From: Phoronis australis
Taxonomy: Eukaryota > Phoronida > Phoronidae
Direction: 5' to 3'
Length of the DNA: 64,000 nt
Assembly: GCA_002633005.1 (NCBI GenBank)
Contig: NMRA01000433.1
Location: 288,891 to 352,890 of the forward strand
Each line of letters opens with the position of its first letter. Position 1 is the stretch's first letter. Positions 12,401-24,447 of this stretch are shown one piece after another. A program made the translations under genes and the position numbers. The notes below the pieces were generated by a model that did not search any database, was not told where the DNA came from, and saw nothing but the letters and a program-made list of their open reading frames with translations.

Positions 12401-15400
12401 TGAATTGAGCAGAGTCCCCACATTTTCGGCTCGGGTCGTCGACACATGTCGAATTACATCCATTGTATTGTGTGTTGGAGGAGTGCGCGTGGTACTCGTC
12501 CGGTATTGTGAAGATCCCCGTCTGGACACTGGTCAAGTCACTGGTGCACCAACATTCCTAAAGGATGCCCAACGTGTAGCAGGGTTTACGTGCAGGAAAA
12601 CATTATGCAAGATCTCTTAAAGTCCTTGTCTCACGCGTTGTTAATCCTTATTACATGGTTAGAAGATGTTATAAGGATCCAAGAAGTACCTACCCCATAA
12701 CTAATACACGATCCGTACTCGAAAACAGTTTAAATGAACGCGCCACTCACGATTTGCACCCGAAGAAACACAGCCATTTTGAACTTGCCGCGAACCCGGA
12801 AGTACAATTCATTCAGGAACCCAGGCCGAGAAAACGCCGTCAGTGCGACTGGAGCAGAGCCGGTACTGTTACCAGCCAGCAAACGGGGATGAAAAAATCG
12901 ACAGCGCGCCTTAATTTTGATAAAATCAAACTACGGACAATTTTATGGAATTTGCTGAAGAAATGTGGCGAATAAATTTTGACAGAAATTATTTTGCTAG
13001 ACTCGGGACCGCAGCCTATCGGACCCGGTGCGGATCGAGACCAGACACTGGCGAACGGTAAATGCATGCGGTTGCAAGCTGTTTTGTCGAAGTAAAATGG
13101 TCAAATGATAAATGCTGCATATATTCAAGGGTAGTTTCAGACACTTGCATGAAATTACGGGCTGGTTAGTCCTGTGTCACACTGCCGCGGCAGACCTTAG
13201 TTAGCCTCAGTCACCAGCTACCAGTGAAGACTATAGTCAAAATACAGCTTGTTAGTAGGCCTATACAGCTTTGCGCCAAGACTACCCTTAGGCCTAACTG
13301 GTCGCTGGCCACAAACACAAAAAACACGAAAATTGAACAAAGTTTCTTTTTTGTAGCAACGTTTGTCAAAATGTATCAACGTTAAATCTTCACAAATTAC
13401 AAAGTAGCCGATTGAACATGCCTTTCAGTTCAGCAAAAGTCGACATTGTAGGTGCCGCCAGAAATGAGACGAAGTCCAACGGGAATTGTGAGCACATTTA
13501 TCACTTAATGAGTAACAACTGCGAGGCTGAAATTTGGTGAACACTGCTAAATCGTGCAGAATAGTAAGTAAAGATATGTCTAACTAAATTTCACCGTAAT
13601 TTGTTGGCGAAAACAATTTACACAAAGTTTTAAACTCGTAACTCATCCCGCTGTCCTCCAATATGGCCGACGCGATCCAAACAAAGTGACCCAAATTTCG
13701 CCACAAAACTTGCAATAACTTTACAGTGCTTGCCCCGATTTTGATACTTTTTCGATTTTTACTGAGTAGAATGTACTACCTTTCCGATGATAGCAAAGTA
13801 CTTTTTCAAAACGAGGAAAAAAGTAAAACCGAAAAAAATTGGTTCGACCCATATTGGTTCCTAGGTTCGACCGGCCTACGTAAGGAACTAAACACCAATG
13901 CTATTTTAACATACTAAGTACGCGTAACATTCCAAAAAAATCAACGACCACTAACTACAAACTATAAGTACACTACATATGCAAACGAATCACGATATAT
14001 TACTAATAAAACAAAATAATGAAGACTTTTCGAGCAAGCCATAGCACATTCAGTTACAAGGAAAAAATGGCGGCGTTCAGGACAAGTTCCTGAACTGACG
14101 AGCCGGAAATGTGGGTACGGAAATAACCGATGACAACCGGTAATCATACGCTCAGAGAGAAGGGTCAAATACTGTTACAAAATCGCTTTTGGCAAGAAAG
14201 GCGAAAAGAATACAAAGAAAGGGTGTCGAAAATAAGAATTTATGTAGTAAGTATTTTCGGATACTGGAACCACATGGGCAGTTTGCAACAAGGACTTTAA
14301 CGTGCCATGTTCGTATACACGTGTTAAGGAATGATATCATTCATTTATCCACCTTGTGAAGCTTGCAAGAGAGTCTCAATCAGGCTTGGTCATACAGTCT
14401 TTGGTAAGAAGAGCGGACCGGGCGGCGGCACGCAATCTATTTTTTAAACTCGGAACCAGAAACCAACTTGAAATTATTTTTATAATTTCAGTTCTGTTTT
14501 AGAACGAATTTAAAATTAGTGTGTGCGAGTATATTATGGTTTACATGCATGGATGTTTTATCATAGTTTGCACTTGGTGACCTCTGTCTCAAATGTATAG
14601 TCTCAAGTTTTTACTCCAGTTTATTTTGTAGCTAGATTCAAAAGGTCATCGAGTGCTATTTGATCTTGGTAAAGTAGCACATCTGAATAAATCATAATAT
14701 ACTAGAGCGCAAAGTTGTACACAATTAGAGTGCCTTGAGTGTGCAATAAAATAGAGCAAAATTAAGTCCGAAATTGATTTCGCGTGCAAATGTTAGACAC
14801 CGTACTCCTATCACGATGATACAAGGGATCGTTCAGACGACAAGAACATGGTACAACCAAAACACCAGAGCAAAATCATGCAGAAAACACAGACGAACAT
14901 GTTGTAGCAGACAACCAGAAGTCTTCTTTTGTAAATCAAATTTTTTGCCACATTTTGGACCCATTTTTTGTGGAATTTGCACCTTACAACCAAAATGCAT
15001 GTTTGATAAAACAAATTTCTTCTGTCTTAGGATGTTTCATCATCCTCATCATTTAATGTTGCTGACACTGGGACTGTCTCAAATGTTCACATGTGAAAAT
15101 CTACCGGTAATCCTCAGATTTTGGAATGCTATTCAGAGCACTAAAAGACCAGTGGTATCCTTGGACCAAGATATGACCATAAATAAATCCTGAAATTATG
15201 CCTGGTTATTTTATACTCACGTTTCCTTTCATCAGTCCCGCATACTTGTATCCCGTCACCCAGCACTTTTGGGTGCATGTCTTAGGAGTTACTCCACCGA
15301 TAGGTGTCACTTGGGTGTCGAAGGGAGGGTTGTCATTTTGAAAACAGCCAATGTAATCCAGTCCGTGAACTAGTTTTTTGGCGTCAACTGGCAATAAAAA

Positions 15401-18400
15401 ACAATTATTTTTGTAAATGTTTTACAAGGAGACATTCACCCTATGTGAGATAACTAAAATTGATCTCGTCATCCTCGTCATTTGTTTCCACAAAATATGA
15501 ACACAACTGCTATTAAAAAAGACATTCTTTGTTTTAAGCCTCTAACTTCTTACTCTGGGGTTAGAAAAAATATCAGTTCCTTATAGCAGTGAAGTGCATC
15601 CTACGTAGGCAAAACTAACTATCTGTTTTGAGTCTTGGAACTTTCCGTGGGCCAATTTTTTGCGAGAAAATGAGAACACATCAAATTACGCAAAATCACG
15701 TTAGTAAAAGACAATTTTTGCGAGTTTGCTCGACCCGTTACAAGCGTAACTTAGCGTCATGACAACCACTGAATTAATTGTCCAGTGAGGTTTAAATGTC
15801 GTATTATGGAATAGAATTAAAAAATATGTTTGTCCTAATCGACAATTTTTTCTCTTATATCTCGATAGAGTTCAGTAGCTGTCTCGCGACTAGAAAATCT
15901 AGCCAAAATCACATGTTCTCATTTGAAATACCAGAGACCGTAGAGAGGGAGACAAATCCCCTAGCGAAATCCCATTGGACGGCCACTGGCGGCCATTGTT
16001 GTTTCATGGACCGTAGAAACGTCTAGCGGGCGTGTGTGAAATAAACAAATATGGCAAGACACGAGGGCACAGTTGGTAAAAAGCAATTGTGCTTTTTGCA
16101 ATGCCTGCAGCTGTAGAAACAGTTCATGAAAAATTCGTGACTTATGTTTTATTTGCTTCCCCACTGGTTAAGATTGAAACAAAGAATGTTTTTGTGCGAA
16201 ACTTACCAATCAACCAGTGATGGACAGGGTGATTTGAACTTAATGTCTTTACTGTTCCTTGCATTTGATCGCTTATATAGAAAATTATCGTAAATTGTTT
16301 GCATAATTTTGGGAACAACTAATTAGTTTATTCTATGCCCATTAATTAGTTTCTTTCATTTCTTTCTTCAGTCTTAATACATTCAGATCTAAAAGATAAT
16401 AATACTTATTATTAATACTTTTTGACTAATTTTATTATTGTTAAATTATCATATATTTGTTTTCATCTATTCTTTATTCACTATTATTTATTTATTTATT
16501 CATTTATTCATTGTTTTTGGTTATTCGCTGTTACAAATTATTTCTTGTGATCCCATACAGTCAACATTCTGACTGTCGTTGATCATTAATCAATATTATA
16601 TGATCCTGGTATGCACTTCCGTGTATTATAAATATTAATTGTATGATTGTGTAACCTGCTTGATAATTTTGCATAGGAAGTGTCAAAGAAAGTGTTCTTT
16701 TAAAAGCATATGATATGAAGCCTTACATCGGGGGGTACTTCGGTAGTATGTGTATTACCTTGGAAACCCCGTTACACTCAGTGATGACGTCATTTGTTTA
16801 GATTTTTGTTTCCACATGGGTCTTAAAATATGAAGTCAGGAAATAAGGCGTCCTTATATTATTTACTTTAAGGTTGGTCACGATTACCTGCCGATGCAGG
16901 TTGAATACGCTTTAACTAACTGCTGATAGTTGATTTTAAAAAGTGTGAATGGTTTACATGTAAGAGAGCTGGAAAGCATCGTAAAAACTACCCTAAATTG
17001 ACTGTGTTAAGTAGGCATCTTGGCTGTTTTATGTAGGCACACAAGGCAGGTTTATTGGAATCCAGACAGGAACTCCATCTCTTGCTGGTTTTCAACCCCC
17101 TATTTCTCTTGAATCCAGTTTCATTCACAACAAACCACCCCAATTCGCTGCCCATTTCAGATACCATCAGGTACGGATGCTGGGGGTCCAGTGAATTAGT
17201 CCCAAATAGTGACTCCACTCTGTTCCCCAAAACTACTGCGTATTTGTTGGCTTTCTACGTTGAATTGTCAATATTATTGAAAATAAGTAGGGAAGTTTTC
17301 ATGCAACATCCCTAATTTAAGGACTAAGACCCTGAATGTTTTGACTGATTTAAGGGCTCGGGTTTATTTACAGTATTAGAAAACGTCATAAGTCAAAAGG
17401 GGAGCTTCTAATAAAGATGAAATGAAAGAAAAATATAAAAACTGTGAGTAAAGAACGAAAAAATACGCAAAGAGGTTTAGACAACACAGCACTGTTGAGC
17501 ACAGGCGGATCCTTTGTCAGAGGGGTTTGGACCCCCATTTTCCCTCGATTTTAGTGATTTCAAAGCTAGAATTTTCAAATTGGTGACTTGGGCCTCCCTT
17601 TTTAAAAAATCTTTGAACGGACCCCCCACTTTAAAAAAATCCAGATCTGCTCCTATTGATTCGATATTTTGGACTGTTTCATGTAACTGGGCACAGGCCC
17701 CTCTGCTTGAATGTAGAATGTTGTAAGGTGTGGATTTTCGAAACAAAGAGCTGGACCCGTGTTTGGATGGGGTGAGAGCGCAGTTTTTGGACATTGGCGT
17801 AGGAAATATTTGAGGGTTGGGGGATGAGAGTCTGTATATTTTCAAACAAAGTTTGTGTACTGAAAGTTTTAATAATCAAGTGTTAATTGATTGATATTAA
17901 CACCTGGAATATTGGGAAAGAAAGCAATCTCAGCCCACAACCTTTTGGTTGAGGGTCGCCCCCCGTTTTTGCTCCTACCAGCCGATCTGTCTTATGTTTA
18001 CCACTAACCTGACCCCCCGGACAAAATTCTACCGTTTTTGTACCTGCTCACCCTCCACCTATTTTCACCTGTTTACTTCTGATTACTGAGTCACACTTTT
18101 GCTTATGATTTATTTCTCGTTTACCTTTACTGCCCAATTTTTGATACACTCAATATTTTGCATATGTGTATATTCCATTGCATTGCTCATGTTTTTTTTG
18201 TTTTCAATATTTTAAACAAAGACACTTCACAATTTTGAATTTGACAAACTAAAATTAGCCGTAGTCAACGCCTCGCGTACCGATACTTTGTGGATGCACA
18301 CACCCGCTAGGTGACGCCATGGTCCATGACACAATAAATGCGACAGCCTCTATAGTGAATAGTCTTGTTTACGTCATTGAAAATACTATGACAATGTCTC

Positions 18401-19763
18401 CTGTAATCGCGCGAAGTTTTGCATTGTAGCGAGGTCCTAGCCATTAAACTCTAGTCGTGGAGTAATTGAACCCTACCGCGGTGTCTACGGAATGCAGAGC
18501 AGGTCACGAGCAATAATTATTATGAGTTTCATCAACACAATTAATCAATTTTAACCTGAATTAAAAAAGCTGTGGCAAGTTTTATAACGATAGGCGTTTT
18601 AAATCAAAGGCAGCTTTAAGGTAACTACTTTCGTTGATAATTTTTGCCTGACATTTTCTGATATATTACGTTTTAAACTATGAAAGAAAGCCCATGTTTT
18701 TAAAATGCTCAGCGAGCCCAGAAAGGTGTTATGTTCACGTAAACGATGCACGAACGTTTGTACTTAAATGACTATGTTTTCATTGTGAATTTTACGCAGG
18801 TTGAAAAAACTTCCAAAGAAAATAATTCGTATGAAACTTGTAAATTCTCTTTGTACATTCTATTAGATGTAAAGGAGTCTCGGGTCTTTGAATATCTGTG
18901 GCCAAATTGGTGAAAGTTACGAACGTAAATTGCGTGCGTAAGTTAATTCTTGTTAGAGGCGTAAAATAATCATTTGCCTCGTAGAGTAACTTTTAACGCT
19001 ACAAATACTTACTTTACACCGTAAAGCAATAATTGTTTTTGTAAAGTAGTTATTACATTACGGCGTAAAGTAACTGTTTGCGGGGTAACTTTAACGCCGC
19101 AAATAATTACTTTACGCTGTAACACATTTTGGTGGAAAGTAATTATTTGTGGCGTTAAAACTTAGTTTATACCGCAAATAATATTTTTACGCCTCAAAAA
19201 GTTATTGTAACGACGTTAACTTTATTTTCCGATTCACTGATTTTCTCACGTCGGCGTAAGTAAACGTTTTTTTTTTATAGATTTTGAGTATCTTAAGTTT
19301 AAGCGTTTTGGCTTCAACATAAACGTTACATTTAATGATTTTATTTATGATTTGATCTTGATGGCGTTTGAATTAAGTTGCAGCTGATGTCTACACTTGG
19401 GTTGACTTATTGTTTAGTGTGACGTTGCTGTGGAAGTTGTTGTAGCGTACTTTTATTAATTTTAAAATTAAATAATCTGTTATTTGAAATAAGTATCACA
19501 TTCAAATGTGTTAATAAGTTATTCAATTTCTTAAAACAGCGAAATATTTACGGCCTTTGTCAAACTGTGTCGAGAACCCTTCAACTTAAAATGCACGTTT
19601 TATCGCCCGAATGGAAATTAATAAGATTAAAAAAAATCGGTTCAAAATTAAAGAATAAAATAAAAACTATTCGTTGTCTAATAGTGAATTGGTTGCACTA
19701 ACCTGCATGGTGAAGACACCCTGCCAAGGTACAAGTAACGATGAACAGCGTGGGCAAAGCCAT
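6411..19763 (-). CDS. Secreted WSC-EGF-F5/8 type C (discoidin) domain protein, 7 exons, complete
   Basis: Coding exons on the minus strand are 19763-19703, 15387-15221, 12557-12383, 12040-11930, 9100-8868, 8600-8511 and 6569-6411. All junctions are GT-AG, and the joined CDS is 996 nt (331 residues plus TAA) with phase kept at each junction (1,0,1,1,0,0). Residues 1-20 are a signal peptide (MALPTLFIVTCTLAGCLHHA). Residues about 32-132 form a WSC domain with eight cysteines (35, 58, 62, 78, 80, 110, 114, 122), including the ECWC motif created exactly at a splice junction. Residues 138-170 are an EGF domain with six cysteines. Residues 176-326 are an F5/8C domain, with PLGMEDGRIPD, YSDWLDGADGWRS, WFQVELP, and the first and last cysteines (176, 326) that close the fold. 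There is no transmembrane segment, so a secreted carbohydrate- or matrix-binding lectin-like protein is inferred. Extra cassette exons in the large introns cannot be excluded. Confidence 0.9.
7051..7631. mobile_element. 581-bp non-autonomous inverted-repeat element in an intron
   Basis: The ends are perfect 14-bp inverted repeats, GCTGGTTCCCTGCG at 7051-7064 and its complement at 7618-7631. Weaker similarity continues inward (ACGCAGGTATCA versus ACGAAGGTATCA). There is no coding capacity. It lies in the last intron of the WSC/EGF/discoidin gene. No clear target-site duplication was seen. Confidence 0.6.
9101..11929. other. Intron of the WSC/EGF/discoidin gene
   Basis: This large intron holds two GC-richer stretches, at about 10440-10560 and 10900-11045. 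They are partly similar to each other in inverted orientation (for example GAGTACGCCAAGCTTACGCTG against a related word on the other strand), suggesting the ends of an old inverted-repeat element. A plus-strand ORF beginning MGNNCGSAS at 10398 lies in this stretch and is not supported as a gene. The MITE at 11533-11696 is listed separately. Confidence 0.4.
11533..11696. mobile_element. Short MITE with GGCGGAT termini
   Basis: The element starts GGGGCGGATCTAGGATTTT and ends CTAAATCCGCCACTG, which are inverted-repeat termini typical of small hAT-like MITEs seen in many animal genomes (established pattern; family name not assigned). The interior is non-coding. Related termini occur at 10883 (CAGTGGCGGATCC) and about 17505-17655. 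Confidence 0.55.
12558..15220. other. Intron of the WSC/EGF/discoidin gene
   Basis: No additional exon was recognised. It contains scattered short ORFs. AAAAATGGCGGCG near 14064 is another instance of the ATGGCGG word that recurs in this window. Confidence 0.45.
17505..17655. repeat. Degenerate inverted-repeat element with GGCGGATCC end
   Basis: The left end ACAGGCGGATCC and right end CCAGATCTGCTCCT are imperfect inverted repeats. The interior has alternating C-runs (GACCCCC, GGACCCCCC) and A-runs. It is probably a decayed relative of the MITE at 11533. Confidence 0.35.
18958..19222. repeat. Array of alternating direct and inverted CGTAAAGTAA / GCGGCGTTAA words
   Basis: The words CGTAAAGTAA, AATTATTTGCGGCG and their reverse complements (TTACTTTACG, CGCCGCAAATAATT) recur about eight times within 265 bp, alternating in orientation at roughly 30-40 bp spacing. 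The stretch is non-coding. It lies about 0.5 kb downstream of exon 1 of the minus-strand gene, inside its first intron. Confidence 0.65.
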
Positions 19764-21937
19764 GTCTGACGACGTCTCAGAAATTATGAATGGGCTATGA
19801 GGAGGCATACCTTTAAAGCTAATATCAGGCAGAGGGGAATAATTAAATATTTCTGAATGGGTGGTTCACTAATTTAGGGCAAGACGGGATTCTATAGTGT
19901 CTGTTTTTAAAACAGAGTATGACGCAGATAACGCCGAGATGCTGACTGAAAATGGATCGATATTCAATAAGTTGCTCAGTGCACAATGGCTCTCGCAAAA
20001 TTCTAATCATTATAAATGAATTTTGCATCAGCGACGCATTGATCACATGAATCGATGTCAAGGTCATCGAATGCTAATTGAAACGCTAACAGTCTCGCTT
20101 ATAGATGAAATCGACGACTGGATATCCATTTGGGTTGTTTCAGGCTCAAATAAGTATCCTTGGCAACCCGATATTTCACACTACAATTTCTTATTTCCAC
20201 AATGAAGAACGCCATTTGACAGCACGCTTAGATACATATAGGTCACTGCAAGAGGGTGATTATGGAACTATTTGAACCAATTTTTGAGTTTCGTTAAAAA
20301 TATAAGTTTACATTTTGCTATCGAATTACTTAACAAATTTATATACAACTCATAGAGAACTAAGCAAACCTTATTCAGAATAAACTAGTATTCCCTTTTT
20401 ATTTGCTTTATGTGCCTAAGTTGTCCGTCAGGATAAAGATACCTGGATAATAAAACTGAAGTCTTAGTTGTCTCAAACAATATGAACGCAAGGTTTAAAG
20501 GCATTATTCAAATGTTGCATGTACTGATATTGTTCTTTGGTTATTGCCGTTACCATTTTCATCGCATTATCTCGTCATATACGCGACTTGATTGAGACTT
20601 GACTGTGGAATCAAAAACGGCAAGCCCCTGAAAAACGAGTTCGCTACCTTTATGTACCACCCTACGAAAATGGGCACATTAGACTGTTTCCCAGAAAGGG
20701 CTGATGGGATTCTTGTGTGCTTCATGCAGTGATAGAACTCTGCATTCTCCCGGAGGTAAGAAAGCGCGTTGTTTTTATTGACCTCGTCTTGGTATGACAA
20801 CCATATTTTCACGGGAAATTTGAAACCTTTGACTTGTATAGCCGTGGGAAAATTTCGGATTTTAACCCTTTAAATATACCTGAATAGGAAAGGTATCTCC
20901 AAGAAAGGGGATTCTTTTCGGTTTAAAATTATTTCAAAGAACTTTGCTTTATCTCATTTTATTTTCTTTGGTTGATGTCGGGAACACAGATGGGAGGCGA
21001 AGAACTTTCGCACCCAAGGTTTTTTGTCAAGTTTATGCAAATTTCTCGCGTCGGAGCAAAGCAGCAATACTCTATACATGTACATTGGAAGGATGAATTG
21101 ACTAATGCAACTGAGCATAAACTTGTGAATAGCAAGACAACGATAAAACATGTGAAACTCCAGTGACGTGAAAACGAGGCTACAAAAATGATTGAGAGAT
21201 ATTGCGGCACTGCGAGTAAATACTACGAGATTCGAGTATCGCTATCAAAATCCAGAAGAAGACTTATTCTCGTGCGTTTCCCTATAAGCGAGCGGGAGAC
21301 TAAATGATGTTTCAAAGGCTCACCACTAGATTTCCAAAAAAGATGCAACATTTCCAGCATTCATGTATTTCATTGTGAAATGCCGGATACCGTCGGTGAA
21401 AGGGCTAGTGTCGACACCGTCGTGCAAGTGTAACCTGGACACTGAGTCAAAGTGTTTAACTTGTTTTAGTTAAAAACTTACCTTATTATTACCATCACTG
21501 ATCACCTCGCCATTGTCTTCCTACCAAAGATTCTTTGTACAAACAACTTTGCAACGTCAGACAAAGTTTCACGAAGTGCACGCATGGGATGTCATTCATA
21601 CTGTTCGTTAGCCTTCGTTATTAAGAAATTACAAGGCTTTGTGTTATTGCAATTAAGTCAGAAACACTTGGCAATCACAAAAATCTCTATCATCGATTCC
21701 GGCAGCATCGGCTAACCAGCAAATACGAGGCAACTTTATGAATAACCGCGTACTTGTGGCATAAACGAGAACTCTTTCCTCCATTTAATCGTTAGTTTCT
21801 GAGAAATTTTGATTTTGTATTGTCGGAGCCGAATGTAAACATTGGCTTATTTGCTCTACCTGCACCAGTGCACACGCGCTACACATGGAAATATCAATAC
21901 ATATAAAAATTTAGTATAAAACTGCTTCATCGTATTC
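19764..21937. other. Upstream region of the WSC/EGF/discoidin gene; no recognised gene
   Basis: The promoter of the minus-strand gene should lie just above 19763, but I see no clear TATA box. The rest has only short ORFs without recognised domains. Confidence 0.4.
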
Positions 21938-24445
21938 ACCGAATTTGCTGAACCGGTGTGCCGACATAGCGATATCTAGACTTAGCTGATTTTTGAGTGA
22001 TTCCGGAATAGCTGAGGTGTGTATAGAGAGTGCAGTACTTGGTCAAGGCCTATGGAACTGGTCCTCAGTGGAAAGTCGTACAGCAAAGCTACAGTAAGAG
22101 GGCACACAAACTGTCTTTGCAAGTTCTGTGGCATCTCCTGGTGTCAAGCCTTCTCTCGTTTATTGCTGAAGCGAGTGTCATGCCTGTATTACCAGTATGC
22201 CTGCAGATGATGATCCACAAAAAATTCCGGAGTTGATAACATTTCTCAATCAGGATAAGTTCAGGAAACTCCTGGGTATTTTGTCAACAGTAGATCTGAT
22301 GATGTAAATTTCAGCTTCTGGTGGAGTTACATTGGACATGGTTCCAATATTGTTAAAGTACACATGCTCTCGACGGGATGGCATTTAGGAACTGCATCTC
22401 TATTCATTTACTCTCATGCTGCCCCACCGAATTATGCCCGAGTGGGGTGCGGTCTTTTTAGTCGAGATGCATCAGCTTCCACAGTCTGATTGGTCAGAGG
22501 TTCAAGCAGGAAATTTTGTAGTCAAGTGATCTCCTCATATGCTCTGTCACTTAGATTCTGACCAGCGGGTAAATAGGGCAGGCAAAACGGAGATGGCATC
22601 ATCGGTAATACCAAAACCACGTCAGCTTCATGGAGGTGGACACTCTCATTTAATCTGAGATCTCATATAGCTGAACAATCTTACCGCTGTGGGAGTACAT
22701 AGTTTCACAACGAAGCCACGAAAGCCAGGCAACTGAGCGAAAATAATGTTGAGAGTTCCCTTCTTTACACTTTCTATGGATTGAAGGTCTTCTCGTCCGC
22801 AAGGCCTTAGCGGCTACAAAGCCTTGCAACAAAAGACCTACCAACAGCACCAATCCAAGAGTCACTTTTACATGCTAATGAACTTGGATACGAAAAAATT
22901 AAGAACTTAGTTCAAACAGATTATCACTGAGCAACGTGATAATTCAGACATGTCAATTCATGCGCCTATGCGCAAAAATAATGTCCCAACATTTGCCAAC
23001 TTTTATGACGTGGTGAAACAAACCAAAGACAAAGACAAGAAAATAGTTCTTAAGGCAGACAGGGATGTACTTCACTGTGTAGCTACGGCTTAAGAGGCGG
23101 GTCGGCCAGTTGCTTTGCCGTCTGTGTTCAAACGCGAGCTTCTTCCCGTCCATGCTTTTCTCGCAGAAACGAGTGGCACATTGCGCACTGGAGATAAATC
23201 TTCACTTGCCGAAGTCACATCGACTGTCCTGAAACAATTCAACTTCATGACACGTCCACTTGCCTCATTATTGATGGAGAAGCATTGCTGGTAGCTCTTA
23301 GGAAGCCTGATTGTGATTTGACCTTCAAAAACCTGGCTGATTCATTCATGAAAACAGTGCTAAACACAGGGGTTCGATATCATAAAATATATATTGTATT
23401 TGACAAATACAGACTCGACATAATGAAGGACACAACAAGAAAACAGCGCAGTAAAGGAACACGGCAAATCAGGTGATTTTTGGAAGGCCGTGATGTACCT
23501 CTTCCTCAAAACTGGTCAAATTTTCGGGCACTGGCTGAGAATAAAGCAGACCTAGCACATTTCTTGTCAGAGGAACTGTGTTTGTAGACGCCTGAAAATA
23601 AAGAGGTTATGGTTGCAGGAGGGTTCAAAGATGAGTTGGAAGTCAATTAAATCATCTAAGGATATGACTGATTTGAGGACTCTGAAATCCACACATGAAG
23701 AACCAGATGCAAGATTGGTGCTGCATGCTGTCCACAGTCAATCATGTTTTCCAGGGACACCCAATGTTTTACTGCTTCTGGTATCGCACTTATAACAAAT
23801 GCAATGTGAGCACACCAAAGAAACGGCGATATATAAATATTGAAGCACTTTTCAACAAGCTACTACGAGACTCAGCAACATCCGTGTTTGCTTTTCATGC
23901 CGTCACCGGGTTTGGCACCAACTCGTACTTTGCCAATCACATGAAACAATCATCATGGAAGGTGTTCCTATAGCATCACAAGTTGCTTAAGAACCTATGC
24001 ATTGATGAACTCACTGAGAAAATTACGATGGCTTCAGAAGTATTTGTCTGCAGAATATACAACACGACCAGAACAGACCTGTAGATGTAGCACGCCATTT
24101 ACTATTCTCCAAGCCCGTAAACCCAGAAGTCCTTTCCCCAACGCATAATGCCCGCCGTTTCCATTTGATGAGAATGCACGATCTGGTCAAGGTATGGCAA
24201 GTGTTCCATACCTGAGCTCCCAGCACCCTCTGATATGGGAAGGACACACAAACTTATGCTTGCAGCCCATGCTGATGACACAGGGTAATATCCCGGATAG
24301 CTGCTTAGAGATGGTATTGTGTGCATGCCACAAACAATGCAACAGTAGACAATGCAGATGCATGAATTTTGGATTTCGATGCATATCATTATGCACATGC
24401 CGGCAGCACATTCATGATCAGATTCCTTGTATGCAAGCAGTTTAT
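21938..24445 (+). pseudogene. Relic of a multicopy CXC (tesmin/TSO1-like) domain gene
   Basis: Fragments of one family can be read in order on the plus strand. About 22430-22530 reads EWGAVFLVEMHQLPQ. At 23285-23476, after MLVALRKPDC, a conserved segment reads YIVFDKYRLD then MKDTTRKQR. Near 23690, THEEPDARLVLHAVH corresponds to the family motif HEEADTR. Near 23880-23960 is FHAVTGFGTNSYFANH, where the family has an H-x-x-TGCDTTS type motif. A cysteine-rich C-terminus (CACHKQCNSRQCRC) lies near 24322-24365. In-frame stops at about 23476, 23584 and 23647, several frameshifts and changed key residues show it is dead. The family is known as repeated genes in many invertebrate genomes and its function is not established. 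The 45-bp word ending near 21990 recurs at 25187 and 26790. Confidence 0.7.
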
Positions 24446-24447
24446 TT

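Larger units (their letters stand above)
15388..19702. other. First intron (4.3 kb) of the WSC/EGF/discoidin gene
   Basis: This intron is repeat debris. There are fragments of the CGTTCAGTA MITE family near 15888-15932 and 18370-18440. About 17040-17460 resembles 42640-42860 and 49650-49870 (shared words ATTGAAAATAA, TTCATGCAAC, TTAAGGGCTCGG, AGGAGCT). A C-rich inverted-repeat stretch lies at 17505-17655, and a palindromic array at 18958-19222. No exon was recognised inside. Confidence 0.55.

Noticed and set aside
12655-12975. 106-codon basic plus-strand ORF
   Set aside because: Intronic to the minus-strand gene, no domain, and no conserved pattern.
14774-15193. 139-codon plus-strand ORF
   Set aside because: It lies within the introns and near exon 2 of the minus-strand secreted-protein gene, has no recognised domain, and its composition looks random.
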